From assembly GCA_934486455.1 (NCBI GenBank), contig CAKSPR010000032.1, forward strand, positions 1 through 22,166: a stretch of 22,166 bases of DNA, in the 5' to 3' direction. Origin of the DNA: an uncultured Eubacteriales bacterium (GTDB lineage Bacteria > Bacillota > Clostridia > Oscillospirales > Acutalibacteraceae). Numbering within the stretch: the first letter of the stretch is position 1; each line of letters starts with the position of its first letter. Position numbers and translations under genes: made by a program. The notes below the pieces were generated by a model. That model saw nothing but the letters and a program-made list of their open reading frames with translations. It did no database searches and had not been told where the DNA came from. Below are positions 6,094 through 15,506 of the stretch, piece after piece.

Positions 6094-8331
6094 TTGGCTA
6101 AAAAGAGTCCGACTATGCAAATGTGCAGCCGCATGAAGTTTGTTGCGATAATACTGTCGATAATACTCGTGGGCGTGTGCGGCGGCAGCCTTTTTAATAT
6201 AATGATAATCCACGGAAAAGAAAATTCCGTCAGGGCCGCCGAGCAGCAGCTGAAAACCGTTACTCTTAAAGCCGAAAGAGGAGATATTCTTGACTGTAAC
6301 GGCAAAATTCTTGCCACAAGCGCCACCGTCTGGACGGTCAGCATTGCTCCCAAAAACATTGATGATACCGAAGAAGCCCGTCTTGTTGCCGACGGGCTTG
6401 CTGAGATTTTAGAGCTTGACGCCGAAAAGGTATATGCACAGACTCAAAAGGACTCGGCTTATGAAAGAGTAAAGTCCAAAATCGAACAGCCCGAGGCCGA
6501 AAAGGTCAGAACCTTTGTTTCGGAAAACAAGCTAGGCGATATTGTTGACCTTGAAACCTCAATAAAGAGATATTATCCCAACGGAAACATGGCTTCGACA
6601 GTGCTTGGCTTTGTGGGAGACGACAATCAGGGACTCAGCGGTATCGAATATCAATACGATTCCACCCTTGAGGGCATTCCCGGCAAGCTTGTGGCTTCGC
6701 AAAACGCCAAGGGAGGGAATATGCCCTTTAACTATGAGACAATGGTTGAGGCTACTCCCGGCGGCTCGGTAAAGCTGACAATAGACGAATATGTTCAGCA
6801 TATATGCGAAAAATATCTCGACGAGGCGGTGCTCGAAAACAACGCCGGAAACCGCGGATGCGTTGTGGTAATGAATGTTAATACCGGCGATGTGCTAGGA
6901 ATGGCGGTCAAACCCGATTTTGACCCAAATCAGCCCTTCACACTTTACAGCGACGCCGACAAAAAGACAATGGAGGAGCTTTCGGCAAGCTCCACCGACC
7001 AAAAGGAAATTTCGGCAAAGCGCACCGAGCTTTTGTCCGAGCAATGGAAAAACAAGGCCATTACCGATACATACGAGCCGGGCTCGGTTTTTAAAATAAT
7101 AACCGGCTCGGCCGCTCTTGAGGAAAAAAAGGTTTCCACAAGCTCGACCTTTAACTGCCCGGGCTACATAGTTATCGCCGGAACTCGGTATAACTGCCAC
7201 CAGCTGGGCGGACACGGAGCCCAGAGCTTTATCAATATTTTCGAAAATTCCTGTAACCCCGCCTTTATCGAAATAGGTCAGAGGCTTGGCTCCGATCTCT
7301 TTTATAACTACTTTAAGGCCTTCGGATTTACCCAAAAAACAGGCATCGACCTTCCCGGAGAGACCACCGGCGTTTATTATACCGCCGACAAGATGGGACC
7401 TGTCGAGCTTGCTTCGGAATCCTTCGGCCAGACCTTCAGAATCACCCCCATGCAGATGATTTCGGCGGTTGCGGCGGTGGCAAACGGGGGATACTATGTT
7501 AAGCCCCACATTGTTAAGGAAATACTCGACAACAACGGAAATGTCACCCAAAGCTTTTCTGCCGAAAAGCTCAGACAGGTGGTTTCGGAGGAAACCTCTC
7601 AGATAATCAGCACCTGCCTCAGCTCGGTTGTGGAAAACGGCTCGGGTAAAAATGCTTATGTGGCGGGATACAGAATGTGCGGAAAGACCGGTACGTCCCA
7701 AAAGATAGATAAGGTTGACGAATCGGGCACCATGCTTTATGTCGCCTCATTTTGCGGATATGCTCCCGCAGACGACCCCGAGTATGCCATAATAGTCATC
7801 ATTGACGAGCCTCGGGCGGGCGCATACTACGGAAGCGCCGTTTCGGCACCGGTTGCCTCCTCCATAATGGGAGAAATATTGCCCTATCTCGGTGTTGAGG
7901 CAAAATATACCGACAGCGAATATGAAAGTATAAATAAGACCGTTCCCGAAACGGTGGGAATGGATGTGTCAAAGGCCAAGGAGACCATTTCGGCAGCGGG
8001 ACTTTCGGCCGCCGTTAAAGGTGACGGCGATACGGTACTAAGGCAGAATCCCGCAGCGGGAACGGCCAGTCCGTCGGGCGGAAGCGTTGTGCTTTACACC
8101 AGCGAGGAGGAAGACCAAAGCACCGTCACCGTACCCGACTTTACGGGAATGTCGCCGTCGGAGGCCGAGCAAAAGGCCGCCGATGTGGGACTGACGGTGG
8201 ATCTGTACGGACTGAGGGACAACAACAAAAGCGGTGCCGTTTGCTATAAACAAAGTCACGACGCGGGCGAAACCGTGGAATACGGCTCGGTTATTACGGT
8301 GTATTTCAAATATACCGATGTGGCCGAATAA
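6094..8331 (+). CDS. Class B penicillin-binding protein with two PASTA domains (FtsI/SpoVD type)
   Basis: 745 residues from a TTG start. The TTG at 6094 is chosen because AAAGGAG (6079-6085) lies 8 bp upstream and overlaps the earlier in-frame GTG at 6085, which would have no ribosome site. It has a membrane anchor (about 15-38), the pedestal motif ERGDILDCNGKILA (61-74) and a transpeptidase domain with catalytic SVFK (Ser331), SCN (386-388) and KTGTS (531-535). Two PASTA domains follow at about 612-672 and 676-743. Such proteins crosslink septal peptidoglycan made by FtsW. B. subtilis has two homologues, vegetative PbpB and sporulation-specific SpoVD; only one gene lies here, so which role it has cannot be read from sequence. 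It precedes murE by 20 bp. Confidence 0.95.
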   Translation: MAKKSPTMQMCSRMKFVAIILSIILVGVCGGSLFNIMIIHGKENSVRAAEQQLKTVTLKAERGDILDCNGKILATSATVWTVSIAPKNIDDTEEARLVADGLAEILELDAEKVYAQTQKDSAYERVKSKIEQPEAEKVRTFVSENKLGDIVDLETSIKRYYPNGNMASTVLGFVGDDNQGLSGIEYQYDSTLEGIPGKLVASQNAKGGNMPFNYETMVEATPGGSVKLTIDEYVQHICEKYLDEAVLENNAGNRGCVVVMNVNTGDVLGMAVKPDFDPNQPFTLYSDADKKTMEELSASSTDQKEISAKRTELLSEQWKNKAITDTYEPGSVFKIITGSAALEEKKVSTSSTFNCPGYIVIAGTRYNCHQLGGHGAQSFINIFENSCNPAFIEIGQRLGSDLFYNYFKAFGFTQKTGIDLPGETTGVYYTADKMGPVELASESFGQTFRITPMQMISAVAAVANGGYYVKPHIVKEILDNNGNVTQSFSAEKLRQVVSEETSQIISTCLSSVVENGSGKNAYVAGYRMCGKTGTSQKIDKVDESGTMLYVASFCGYAPADDPEYAIIVIIDEPRAGAYYGSAVSAPVASSIMGEILPYLGVEAKYTDSEYESINKTVPETVGMDVSKAKETISAAGLSAAVKGDGDTVLRQNPAAGTASPSGGSVVLYTSEEEDQSTVTVPDFTGMSPSEAEQKAADVGLTVDLYGLRDNNKSGAVCYKQSHDAGETVEYGSVITVYFKYTDVAE

Positions 8332-8351
8332 AGAATAAGGAGTAGGGCATT

Positions 8352-9782
8352 ATGAAGCTTAAGGAACTTTTACCCGAGGCGGCGGACAGCCGTTTTTCGG
8401 AAATCGAGATAGCAAATGTTAAAAAGGACTCGCGAAGGGTTGACAGGGGCGACGCATTTGTTTGCATAAACGGTGTAACGGCCGACGGACACAGGTTTGC
8501 AAAAGCCGCCGCCGAGCACGGTGCCGCCGTTGTTATCTGCGAGCATGATGTGGGACTTGACAATCAGCTTATCGTTGAGGACAGCCGAAAGGCCTATGCT
8601 CTTATGTGCGCCGCATATTTCGGACATCCCGCCAAAAAGCTTAAGATCGTGGGCGTTACCGGAACGAACGGAAAGACAACCACCTGCATCGTGCTTAAAT
8701 CGATCTTAGAGCGTTTCGGTCATAAGGTTGGGCTTATCGGCACCGTTCAGAACATGATCGGCGACGAAATTCTTCCCGCAAAAAACACCACTCCCGACCC
8801 TTACGAGCTTCATTCGCTCTTTTCGCTTATGGTGGCGGCCGACTGCGATTATGCGGTCATGGAGGTTTCCTCCCACGCAATTGATATGAAAAGGGTTTAC
8901 GGTCTTCGCTATGCCGCCTGCGTGTTTACAAATCTCACTCAGGATCATCTCGATTACCACAAAACCATGGAAAACTATCTTAATGTTAAAAAGAGCATTT
9001 TCAGCCTTTGCTCAAAGGCGGTTGTAAATGCCGACGACAAATATGCCAAGGACATAATTGACGCCTGCGACTGCGATGTTTATACATACGCCGTAGAGAA
9101 GGACGCCGCATTTAAGGCGCAGGGGATTTGCCACAGGGTCGACGGCGTGGACTTTGAGCTTTGCGGCGACGGCGTTATCGGTCGGGTACGCTTCAAAACT
9201 CCGGGAGAATTCTCGGTTTATAACGCCATGGCGGCGGGAGTTTGCGCTGTGGCGCTCGGACTTCCCTTTGCGGGAGTGGTTGACGCCTTGTGCGACGGAC
9301 CCAAGGTTAAGGGCAGGGCGGAGGTCGTTCCCACCGGCAGGGATTTCACCGTTGTTATAGATTATGCCCACACTCCGGACGGACTTCTTAAAATAATGCA
9401 GACCTTGAATGAAGTCAAAAAAGGCCGTCTTGTGACCGTTTTCGGCTGCGGCGGCGAAAGGGATAAAACCAAGCGCCCCATTATGGGAAGGCTGGCGGTG
9501 GAAAATTCCGATAAGGTTATTGTTTCCTCCGACAATCCCCGCTCGGAGGATCCCGAGGAGATAATCAAGGATGTTATGGTGGGAATTGAGGGCAGTAATG
9601 TGCCTGTCGAGACCATTGCCGACCGCGAAGAGGCCGTCCGTCACGCCATTTTAACGGCGCAGCCGGGAGACATGATCCTTCTGGCCGGAAAGGGTCACGA
9701 GACCTATCAGGTGTTAAAGGACGAGACCGTTCATCTTGACGAACGGGAAATCGTGGCCGACGCCATTAAGAATTTGAAATAG
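8352..9782 (+). CDS. murE: UDP-MurNAc-L-Ala-D-Glu:meso-diaminopimelate ligase MurE
   Basis: 476 residues. This cytoplasmic ATP-dependent ligase adds the third stem-peptide residue. Motifs: P-loop GTNGKTT (104-110), TTPDP (146-150), EVSSHAIDM (171-179), the DYHKTMENY segment with probable carbamylated Lys213, DYAHTPDG (337-344), FGCGGERDKTKRP (364-376) and GKGHETYQ (446-453). DNPR at 394-397 is the specificity motif of mesoDAP-adding enzymes, in contrast to Lys-adding ones, so the wall is probably mDAP type. AAGGAG at 8337-8342 lies 9 bp before the ATG. In most dcw clusters murF follows; here mraY starts 10 bp after the stop. Confidence 0.97.
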   Translation: MKLKELLPEAADSRFSEIEIANVKKDSRRVDRGDAFVCINGVTADGHRFAKAAAEHGAAVVICEHDVGLDNQLIVEDSRKAYALMCAAYFGHPAKKLKIVGVTGTNGKTTTCIVLKSILERFGHKVGLIGTVQNMIGDEILPAKNTTPDPYELHSLFSLMVAADCDYAVMEVSSHAIDMKRVYGLRYAACVFTNLTQDHLDYHKTMENYLNVKKSIFSLCSKAVVNADDKYAKDIIDACDCDVYTYAVEKDAAFKAQGICHRVDGVDFELCGDGVIGRVRFKTPGEFSVYNAMAAGVCAVALGLPFAGVVDALCDGPKVKGRAEVVPTGRDFTVVIDYAHTPDGLLKIMQTLNEVKKGRLVTVFGCGGERDKTKRPIMGRLAVENSDKVIVSSDNPRSEDPEEIIKDVMVGIEGSNVPVETIADREEAVRHAILTAQPGDMILLAGKGHETYQVLKDETVHLDEREIVADAIKNLK

Positions 9783-9792
9783 GAAGATGAGT

Positions 9793-10836
9793 ATGGATAC
9801 AGTTTATTCAATCGTGGCCGCCGCTCTCGGCTTTCTGACCACCGCCCTTTTGGGACTTATTATCGTCCCCTTTCTTCACAGGCTGAAATTCGGTCAGACC
9901 ATTCTTGAAATCGGCCCCAACTGGCACAAGTCGAAGCAGGGCACCCCCACGATGGGCGGAATAATGTTTATAATCGGCATTATTTTTTCCATTATCGTGA
10001 CCACCTTGCTTGCTCTCATAATGAAAGACGGTAGCGGTTTTTACGCACAGCTTACATCAACCACCCCTCAGCACCGTATTTTTGTCATAAGAGCAGGGGC
10101 GGGTGCGGTTATGGCGCTGTCCTTCGGACTCATCGGATTTATCGACGATTATATCAAGGTTGTTAAAAAGAGAAATCTCGGCCTTACCGCAAAGCAAAAA
10201 ACCGTTTTACAGTTTCTTGTGGCGGCGGCATACCTCACCTGTCTTGCCCTTTCGGGTGATACGGTTACGAAGATTCCCTTTGTGGGGTCGGTGGATGTGT
10301 CGAGGGGTATAGGCCTTATATACTGGCCCATAGCGCTTCTTTTCATATACGGATTTGTTAACGCCGTTAACCTTACCGATGGGATCGACGGGCTTTGCGG
10401 CTCGGTTACCATGGTAATTTCGGTATGCTTTATGGTGCTTTCGGGAATACTTCAAAACAGAGCCCTAAGCGTGCTTGCCTGCTCGGTGGCCGGCGGATGC
10501 TGCGGATTTCTTTGCTGGAATTTAAAGCCTGCAAAGGTATTTATGGGCGACACCGGATCCCTTTTCCTCGGCGGCGCGGTGGTGGCGCTGGCATTTTCGA
10601 CGGGATACCCCATAGTTCTGCTGCTTGCGGGAATTATATATCTGCTTGAGGCTCTTTCGGTCATAATTCAGGTGGCCTATTACAAAAGAACCAAAAAAAG
10701 AATTTTTAAAATGACCCCAATCCATCATCACTTTGAAATGTGCGGGTGGAGCGAAAACAAGATCGTTACGGTTTTCTCGGGTGTGACCCTTTTAGGCTGT
10801 GTTGCGGCGATCTTGCTCGTTTACTTCGGAATGTAG
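9793..10836 (+). CDS. mraY: Phospho-N-acetylmuramoyl-pentapeptide transferase MraY
   Basis: 347 residues, polytopic membrane protein. It transfers phospho-MurNAc-pentapeptide to undecaprenyl phosphate to make lipid I. Motifs: DDYIK (118-122, paired Asp of the Mg/substrate site), RNLGLTAKQK just after, NAVNLTDGIDGL (190-201), FMGDTGS (250-256) and PIHHHFE (309-315). The ATG at 9793 is preferred: TAGGAAG (9780-9786) lies 6 bp before it, whereas the ATG at 9787 directly abuts that site. The ribosome site overlaps the murE stop, so the two are probably translationally coupled. murD, the common downstream neighbour, is absent. Confidence 0.97.
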   Translation: MDTVYSIVAAALGFLTTALLGLIIVPFLHRLKFGQTILEIGPNWHKSKQGTPTMGGIMFIIGIIFSIIVTTLLALIMKDGSGFYAQLTSTTPQHRIFVIRAGAGAVMALSFGLIGFIDDYIKVVKKRNLGLTAKQKTVLQFLVAAAYLTCLALSGDTVTKIPFVGSVDVSRGIGLIYWPIALLFIYGFVNAVNLTDGIDGLCGSVTMVISVCFMVLSGILQNRALSVLACSVAGGCCGFLCWNLKPAKVFMGDTGSLFLGGAVVALAFSTGYPIVLLLAGIIYLLEALSVIIQVAYYKRTKKRIFKMTPIHHHFEMCGWSENKIVTVFSGVTLLGCVAAILLVYFGM

Positions 10837-10866
10837 ACCAGTTCATATTACATTTAGGAGGAAATT

Positions 10867-12054
10867 ATGATTTCACCGGAAAGTCAACAAATTGACAATG
10901 TAATTGCCGAAAAAAAGAGCGAAAAAAACATTGCCTCCAAGGGTAAAATGGATATGACCTTTTTCGGTATGGTCATTTTACTGCTCACGGTGGGTCTGGT
11001 CATGCTCTTTTCCTCAAGCTATGCCTTTGCATACTATAACTACGAGGGAAACAGCTATAAATTTATCGGAAATCAGGCGCTTTTTGCGGTGGTCGGCGTG
11101 GCGGTCATGATTGTGCTGTCGTTTTTCGATTACCGTCTGCTTAAAAAGTTTCACCTGCCGTGGATAATTTACGGACTTTCGGGAGTCATGCTCATTGCTG
11201 TTTTTGCCTTTCCCGAAAGAAACAATGTTCATCGCTGGATAGGGGTGGGCTCCTTTTCCTTTCAGCCGTCGGAGGTTGCAAAATTTGCAATAATTCTGCT
11301 TTTTTCCTACCTCATATCCGTTAAAAAGGAAAAGATGAGAACCTTTAAATCGGGAATACTTCCTTTTATAATACTGCTGGCAATATACTGCGGACTGCTT
11401 ATAAAGGAGCCTCATCTTTCTGCGACCGTGCTTGTCTTTTGCATCGGCGCCGTGCTGATGATCGTCGGCGGCATACGCCTTTACTGGCTGGCGGTGGGCG
11501 GAGGCCTTGCGGCAGCGGGATTTATCGCCGTCGTGGCCACGGGACTTATCTCCTATGCCCAAACAAGAATTGATGTGTGGCTTCATCCCTTCGATTATCC
11601 CCAGGGCGAAGGTTTTCAGACCATTCAGTCTCTTTTTTCCATCGGCTCGGGCGGACTGTGGGGAAGGGGAATCGGCCAATCGAGGCAAAAGTACCTTTGG
11701 GTGCCCGAGCCTCACAACGATTTTATATTCTCTATAATATGCGAGGAGCTGGGGCTTATCGGCGCAATGGCCATTCTTGCGGCCTTTTGCGTGCTTGTGT
11801 GGAGAGGAATTCTTATTGCCCGCCGCGCTCCCGACCGTTTCGGAGGGCTTTTGGCTCTCGGAATAACATTCCAGGTGGGACTGCAGGCGGCGCTTAATGT
11901 TCTTGTGGTTACAAACACCATTCCCAACACCGGCATAAGCCTTCCGTTCTTCAGCTACGGCGGGACGGCGCTTCTTGTGCTTTTGGCGCAAATGGGAATT
12001 ATGCTTTCAATATCCCGACAAAGCTCGGTCAAAAAGAGGGTGAGCAAAAAATGA
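10867..12054 (+). CDS. ftsW: SEDS-family peptidoglycan glycosyltransferase FtsW
   Basis: 395 residues with about ten membrane helices after a 28-residue charged cytoplasmic tail. SEDS proteins polymerise lipid II into glycan strands and work with a class B PBP. The conserved PEPHNDFIFSIICEELG segment (280-296) carries the essential Asp (Asp285), and NTIPNTGISLPFFSYGG (350-366) is the family signature. Context in the dcw cluster favours FtsW over RodA; the sporulation homologue SpoVE is hard to exclude from sequence alone. A near-perfect AGGAGG (10856-10861) precedes the ATG by 5 bp. Its TGA overlaps the murG ATG by 4 bp. Confidence 0.95.
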   Translation: MISPESQQIDNVIAEKKSEKNIASKGKMDMTFFGMVILLLTVGLVMLFSSSYAFAYYNYEGNSYKFIGNQALFAVVGVAVMIVLSFFDYRLLKKFHLPWIIYGLSGVMLIAVFAFPERNNVHRWIGVGSFSFQPSEVAKFAIILLFSYLISVKKEKMRTFKSGILPFIILLAIYCGLLIKEPHLSATVLVFCIGAVLMIVGGIRLYWLAVGGGLAAAGFIAVVATGLISYAQTRIDVWLHPFDYPQGEGFQTIQSLFSIGSGGLWGRGIGQSRQKYLWVPEPHNDFIFSIICEELGLIGAMAILAAFCVLVWRGILIARRAPDRFGGLLALGITFQVGLQAALNVLVVTNTIPNTGISLPFFSYGGTALLVLLAQMGIMLSISRQSSVKKRVSKK

Positions 12055-13163
12055 ATATACTTTTTGCCTGCGGAGGAACGGGCGGCCACATAAATCCCGC
12101 CCTTGCCATTGCGGGATATATAAAGGAGAAAAATCCCGGCGCCGTCATAAATTTTGTCGGCAACAAAACCGGAATGGAATCGAGGCTTGTGCCCGAGGCG
12201 GGATATAACTTTTATCCCATACATATTTCGGGGTTTGAGCGAAAGCTCACGGTGCACAACATCGCCAACAATTTTAAATCCTTTTTCAGAATGTTTTCCT
12301 CCTCGGTGGAGGCGGGACGCATTATAAGGGAGCTTAATCCCGATGTTGTGGTCGGAACGGGCGGCTTTGCCTGCGGACCTGTGCTTCGTAAGGCTCACAA
12401 AATGGGCATTAAAACCGCCACCCACGAGCAAAACGCCTATCCCGGGCTTACCACAAAGCTGCTTTCCAAATATGTCGATACGGTCATGCTTGCCATGCCC
12501 GAGGCGGAAATATATCTTCCCAAAAGGGAATACACCGTCACGGGAAATCCCGTTCGAACGGCGGTGCTTGATGTGGACAAAGCAAAGGCCAGAAGAGCTC
12601 TTTCGGTCGATAACCGTCCCATGATCCTTTCCTTCGGGGGAAGCCTCGGGGCAAGGGCGGTCAACGAGGCGGTGGCCGAGCTTATGGCGCGTCACGCGGG
12701 AAGTCAGCGGTTCTATCACTTCCACGGTACGGGCAGAGACTCTTATGACAGCTTTATAAAGGACATTGAAGCAAGGGGCGTCGACCTGTCGCTGTGTCCT
12801 CAGATAAGGGTAAGCGAATACATAAACGACATGGATCTTTGCATGGCGGCGGCCGACATTGTAATCAGCCGCGCAGGAGCCATAACCCTGAGCGAAATAG
12901 CGGCCAAGGGAAAAGCTTCGGTGCTTATTCCGTCGCCGAATGTGGCCGAAAACCATCAGTATCACAACGCCATGACCCTTAAAAACAAGGGGGCGGCCGA
13001 GGTTATTGAGGAAAAGGACCTGACAGGGGAGCTGCTTTGCAGGACGGTCTATGACCTGCTTGATAACAGCTCCGAGCTTGAGCAGATGGGCGCCAACGCA
13101 AAGGCTATGGCCTATCTCGACGCCAATAGGCGCATATACGAAGCCATAATGGCTCTGCTTTAA
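12051..13163 (+). CDS. murG: UDP-GlcNAc:lipid I N-acetylglucosaminyltransferase MurG
   Basis: 370 residues, GT-B fold, peripheral on the inner face of the membrane; converts lipid I to lipid II. Motifs: Gly-rich GGTGGH (8-13), GTGGFACGP (102-110), HEQNAYPG (125-132), SFGGSLGAR (194-202), SRAGAITLSEI (273-283) and NHQYHNA (301-307). These cover the lipid-acceptor and UDP-GlcNAc sites. The ATG overlaps the ftsW stop (ATGA), a sign of translational coupling; GAGGGTGAG just upstream serves as ribosome site. After its stop there is a 130-bp gap before murA with an isolated TTGACA (13171-13176) but no matching -10. Confidence 0.97.
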   Translation: MNILFACGGTGGHINPALAIAGYIKEKNPGAVINFVGNKTGMESRLVPEAGYNFYPIHISGFERKLTVHNIANNFKSFFRMFSSSVEAGRIIRELNPDVVVGTGGFACGPVLRKAHKMGIKTATHEQNAYPGLTTKLLSKYVDTVMLAMPEAEIYLPKREYTVTGNPVRTAVLDVDKAKARRALSVDNRPMILSFGGSLGARAVNEAVAELMARHAGSQRFYHFHGTGRDSYDSFIKDIEARGVDLSLCPQIRVSEYINDMDLCMAAADIVISRAGAITLSEIAAKGKASVLIPSPNVAENHQYHNAMTLKNKGAAEVIEEKDLTGELLCRTVYDLLDNSSELEQMGANAKAMAYLDANRRIYEAIMALL

Positions 13164-13293
13164 CCGATTTTGACAACCCTCAAAACGGCGTGGCGGCAAA
13201 AACGCGACGCGGCTTCCCCTTAAAGCAAATGTAACGGGCGAATACACCTTTGAATAAACTGTAATTGAAGTTTTGTTTAAGAGGTGTACCGCT

Positions 13294-14565
13294 ATGCCGC
13301 GTATATGTATAAAGGGCAAAAATCCTCTGTTTGGGGAAATTGATCTTCAGGGTGCGAAAAACAGCGCCTTGCCTATACTTTCGGCGTCGCTTTTGTGCGG
13401 CGGAAAAAGTGTGATACATAACTGTCCCGATATTTCCGATGTCAAAGCGGCAGGAAACATTCTCGAATTTCTCGGCTGCAGGGCAGAGCGGCAGGACGAC
13501 GCTCTTGTTGTCGATTGCTCGGGCTTTAACTGCCGTGAGGTGCCGAAAAGCCTGATGAAGGAAATGCGCTCGTCCATAATCTTTCTGGGCGCTCTTGCGG
13601 CAAAATGCGGCTCGGCTTTTTTGTCGCTGCCCGGGGGATGCGAGCTTGGACCGAGACCCATCGACATTCACATCCGCGCCCTTGAAAAAATGGGAATGAC
13701 CGTCTGCCAAAGGGACGGAAGGCTTGATTGCTTTTGCGAAAAGGGGCTTAAAGGGTGCGATATTCTGCTGCCCTTTCCAAGCGTCGGAGCAACCGAAAAC
13801 ATTATGCTTGCGGCGGTTAAGGCAAAAGGAAAAACCATAATTAACAACGCCGCAAGGGAACCGGAAATAAACGATCTTGCAAGGTTTTTGAACGGGTGCG
13901 GCGCAAAAATACACATCGACCCCATAACGGGCAAAATCACCGTTTACGGCGTCGAAAAGCTTTTCGGCTGTGAGCATACGGTAATTCCCGACCGCATTGC
14001 CGCCGCCACCTATCTTTCGGCCGTGGGTGCCTGCGGGGGAAGGGTTAAAATAAACAACGCCCGACCCGACCACCTTATTTCGGTGCTGAGCTTTTTTAAA
14101 AGGGCAGGGTGCGGCATAAAGACCGACCGAAGCTCGGTAGAGATAGAGGTAAGAAAAAGACCCGTCGGCTTCGGACGGATATGCACGGGGGTTTATCCCG
14201 CCTTTCCGACCGACGCCCAGCCCGCACTTATGGCAATGTCGACGGTTTGCGACGGACAGACGGTTTTTGAAGAAAACATCTTTGAAAACCGATTTACCCA
14301 AAGCGAGGCTCTTAAAAAAATGGGAGCCGACATAGAGGTCGACCGAAATATTGCGGTCGTAAGGGGCAGAGCCGGGCTTACGGGAGCCGATGTTGAAGCC
14401 GCCGATTTAAGGGGCGGAGCGGCACTTGTTATAGCGGGGCTTTGCGCGGCGGGGAAGACCCGTGTGGGCAATGTTCATTTTATAAAACGGGGATATGAAA
14501 AATTTGTTGAAAACCTTCGCTCACTCGGAGCGGATATAAATTTTGAAGGAACGGAAAAAGTATGA
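13294..14565 (+). CDS. murA: UDP-N-acetylglucosamine 1-carboxyvinyltransferase MurA
   Basis: 423 residues, the usual length. MurA transfers enolpyruvate from PEP to UDP-GlcNAc, the first committed step of peptidoglycan synthesis. Lys22-Asn23 in QGAKNSALP and the catalytic Cys116 in LPGGCELGPRPIDIH are visible, so the enzyme should have the Cys targeted by fosfomycin. Later TGVYPAFPTDAQPALMAM and EENIFENRF also fit. The ATG at 13294 is chosen: AAGAGGTG (13279-13286) lies 7 bp upstream, while the in-frame TTG at 13273 precedes that site. It occupies the place where B. subtilis has murB. Its stop overlaps the ftsQ start by 4 bp. Confidence 0.95.
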   Translation: MPRICIKGKNPLFGEIDLQGAKNSALPILSASLLCGGKSVIHNCPDISDVKAAGNILEFLGCRAERQDDALVVDCSGFNCREVPKSLMKEMRSSIIFLGALAAKCGSAFLSLPGGCELGPRPIDIHIRALEKMGMTVCQRDGRLDCFCEKGLKGCDILLPFPSVGATENIMLAAVKAKGKTIINNAAREPEINDLARFLNGCGAKIHIDPITGKITVYGVEKLFGCEHTVIPDRIAAATYLSAVGACGGRVKINNARPDHLISVLSFFKRAGCGIKTDRSSVEIEVRKRPVGFGRICTGVYPAFPTDAQPALMAMSTVCDGQTVFEENIFENRFTQSEALKKMGADIEVDRNIAVVRGRAGLTGADVEAADLRGGAALVIAGLCAAGKTRVGNVHFIKRGYEKFVENLRSLGADINFEGTEKV

Positions 14566-15506
14566 CTGACGACAGAAGAGGCGGGCAAAACCGACCGAGA
14601 GGACAGAGCACAGACCGACAGAACACAGACCGGCAAAGCGGCCCCAAAGGCGGTCGGCAGGGCGGTATTCAAGCCACACGCCGAGGCTCCCGACAGCAGG
14701 ACGAGGCTCTGCGGGAACGGAAAAACCGACAGGGCAGGGAACAAAACGCAAAAAAGAGAGCGGCAAGACGAAAACGAGGGAAAATTTTAACCTGCATTTT
14801 GCTGATTCTTATTCTTGTGACCGTCATGGTCTGTCTGAGCTTAACGGTGCTTTTCCGAATAAGCGAGGTAAGAGCCGAGGGAGAAAGCCGCTATTCTTCG
14901 GAGCAGATAATCGAGGCCTCGGGAATATCCGAAGGGGTTAACATGTTGTCCGTGAAAACCGAGGATGTTGAAAAGCGGATATGCAGTCAGCTTCCCTTTG
15001 TGGGCAGTGCCACGGTAAAACGGGTGCTTCCTTCCTCTGTTGTCATTTCGGTAACACCCGAAACGGTTGCCTTTACAGTTAAATGCGACGGCGGATATGC
15101 CGCCGCTTCAAAGGATTTTAAGGTGCTTGAAGTGACCGACGCGGCCGCCGAGCAAACGGTGGTGGGTCTTGAAGCAGGCGAGGTAAAGGCAGGAGAGGCT
15201 TTGGGCATTTCCGACCGGGAAAAGCAGGCTCTTAAAGCTCTTAAAGAGGCCATGGATTCGGTTGAAATGGATGAAGTGACGGTTATAGATATGACCGAGC
15301 AAAACAATATCAAGCTGCTTTATAAATCAAAGTATGTGCTTGATTTGGGAAGCGACGAGCTGCTTGAATATAAGCTGAAATTCTGCAAAAAGGTGGCCGA
15401 GACCGAGCAAAATCAGGGTGTGGTTGATGTGAGATTTGTTACCGAAACCAACAAAAAGGGCTTTTACAGTCCCAAAAACATTAGCGGAGAGATAACACTG
15501 CCCTGA
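14562..15506 (+). CDS. ftsQ: Cell-division protein FtsQ/DivIB (POTRA domain)
   Basis: 314 residues. The first 74 form an unusually Arg/Gln/Gly-rich, presumably disordered cytoplasmic tail. A membrane helix (about 75-97) is followed by a POTRA domain (about 98-167: FRISEVRAEG...IIEASGI...VKRVLPSSVVISV) and a beta domain. FtsQ/DivIB binds FtsL and DivIC and helps control septal synthesis. The ATG overlaps the murA stop (ATGA) and GAAGGA (14545-14550) precedes it. Position between murA and ftsZ and the domain order support the call; the C-terminal domain is diverged. Confidence 0.9.
   Translation: MTDDRRGGQNRPRGQSTDRQNTDRQSGPKGGRQGGIQATRRGSRQQDEALRERKNRQGREQNAKKRAARRKRGKILTCILLILILVTVMVCLSLTVLFRISEVRAEGESRYSSEQIIEASGISEGVNMLSVKTEDVEKRICSQLPFVGSATVKRVLPSSVVISVTPETVAFTVKCDGGYAAASKDFKVLEVTDAAAEQTVVGLEAGEVKAGEALGISDREKQALKALKEAMDSVEMDEVTVIDMTEQNNIKLLYKSKYVLDLGSDELLEYKLKFCKKVAETEQNQGVVDVRFVTETNKKGFYSPKNISGEITLP

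Noticed and set aside
13171..13199. Promoter before murA starting with TTGACA at 13171
   Set aside because: The -35 is perfect but the sequence at the correct spacing is GC-rich and has no -10 likeness.
11955..13319. 454-residue minus-strand open frame opposite murG
   Set aside because: Antisense shadow of ftsW end and murG, whose motifs are unmistakable; the product has no recognisable domain.
13180..14301. 373-residue minus-strand open frame opposite murA
   Set aside because: Antisense of murA; no ribosome site or recognisable domain.
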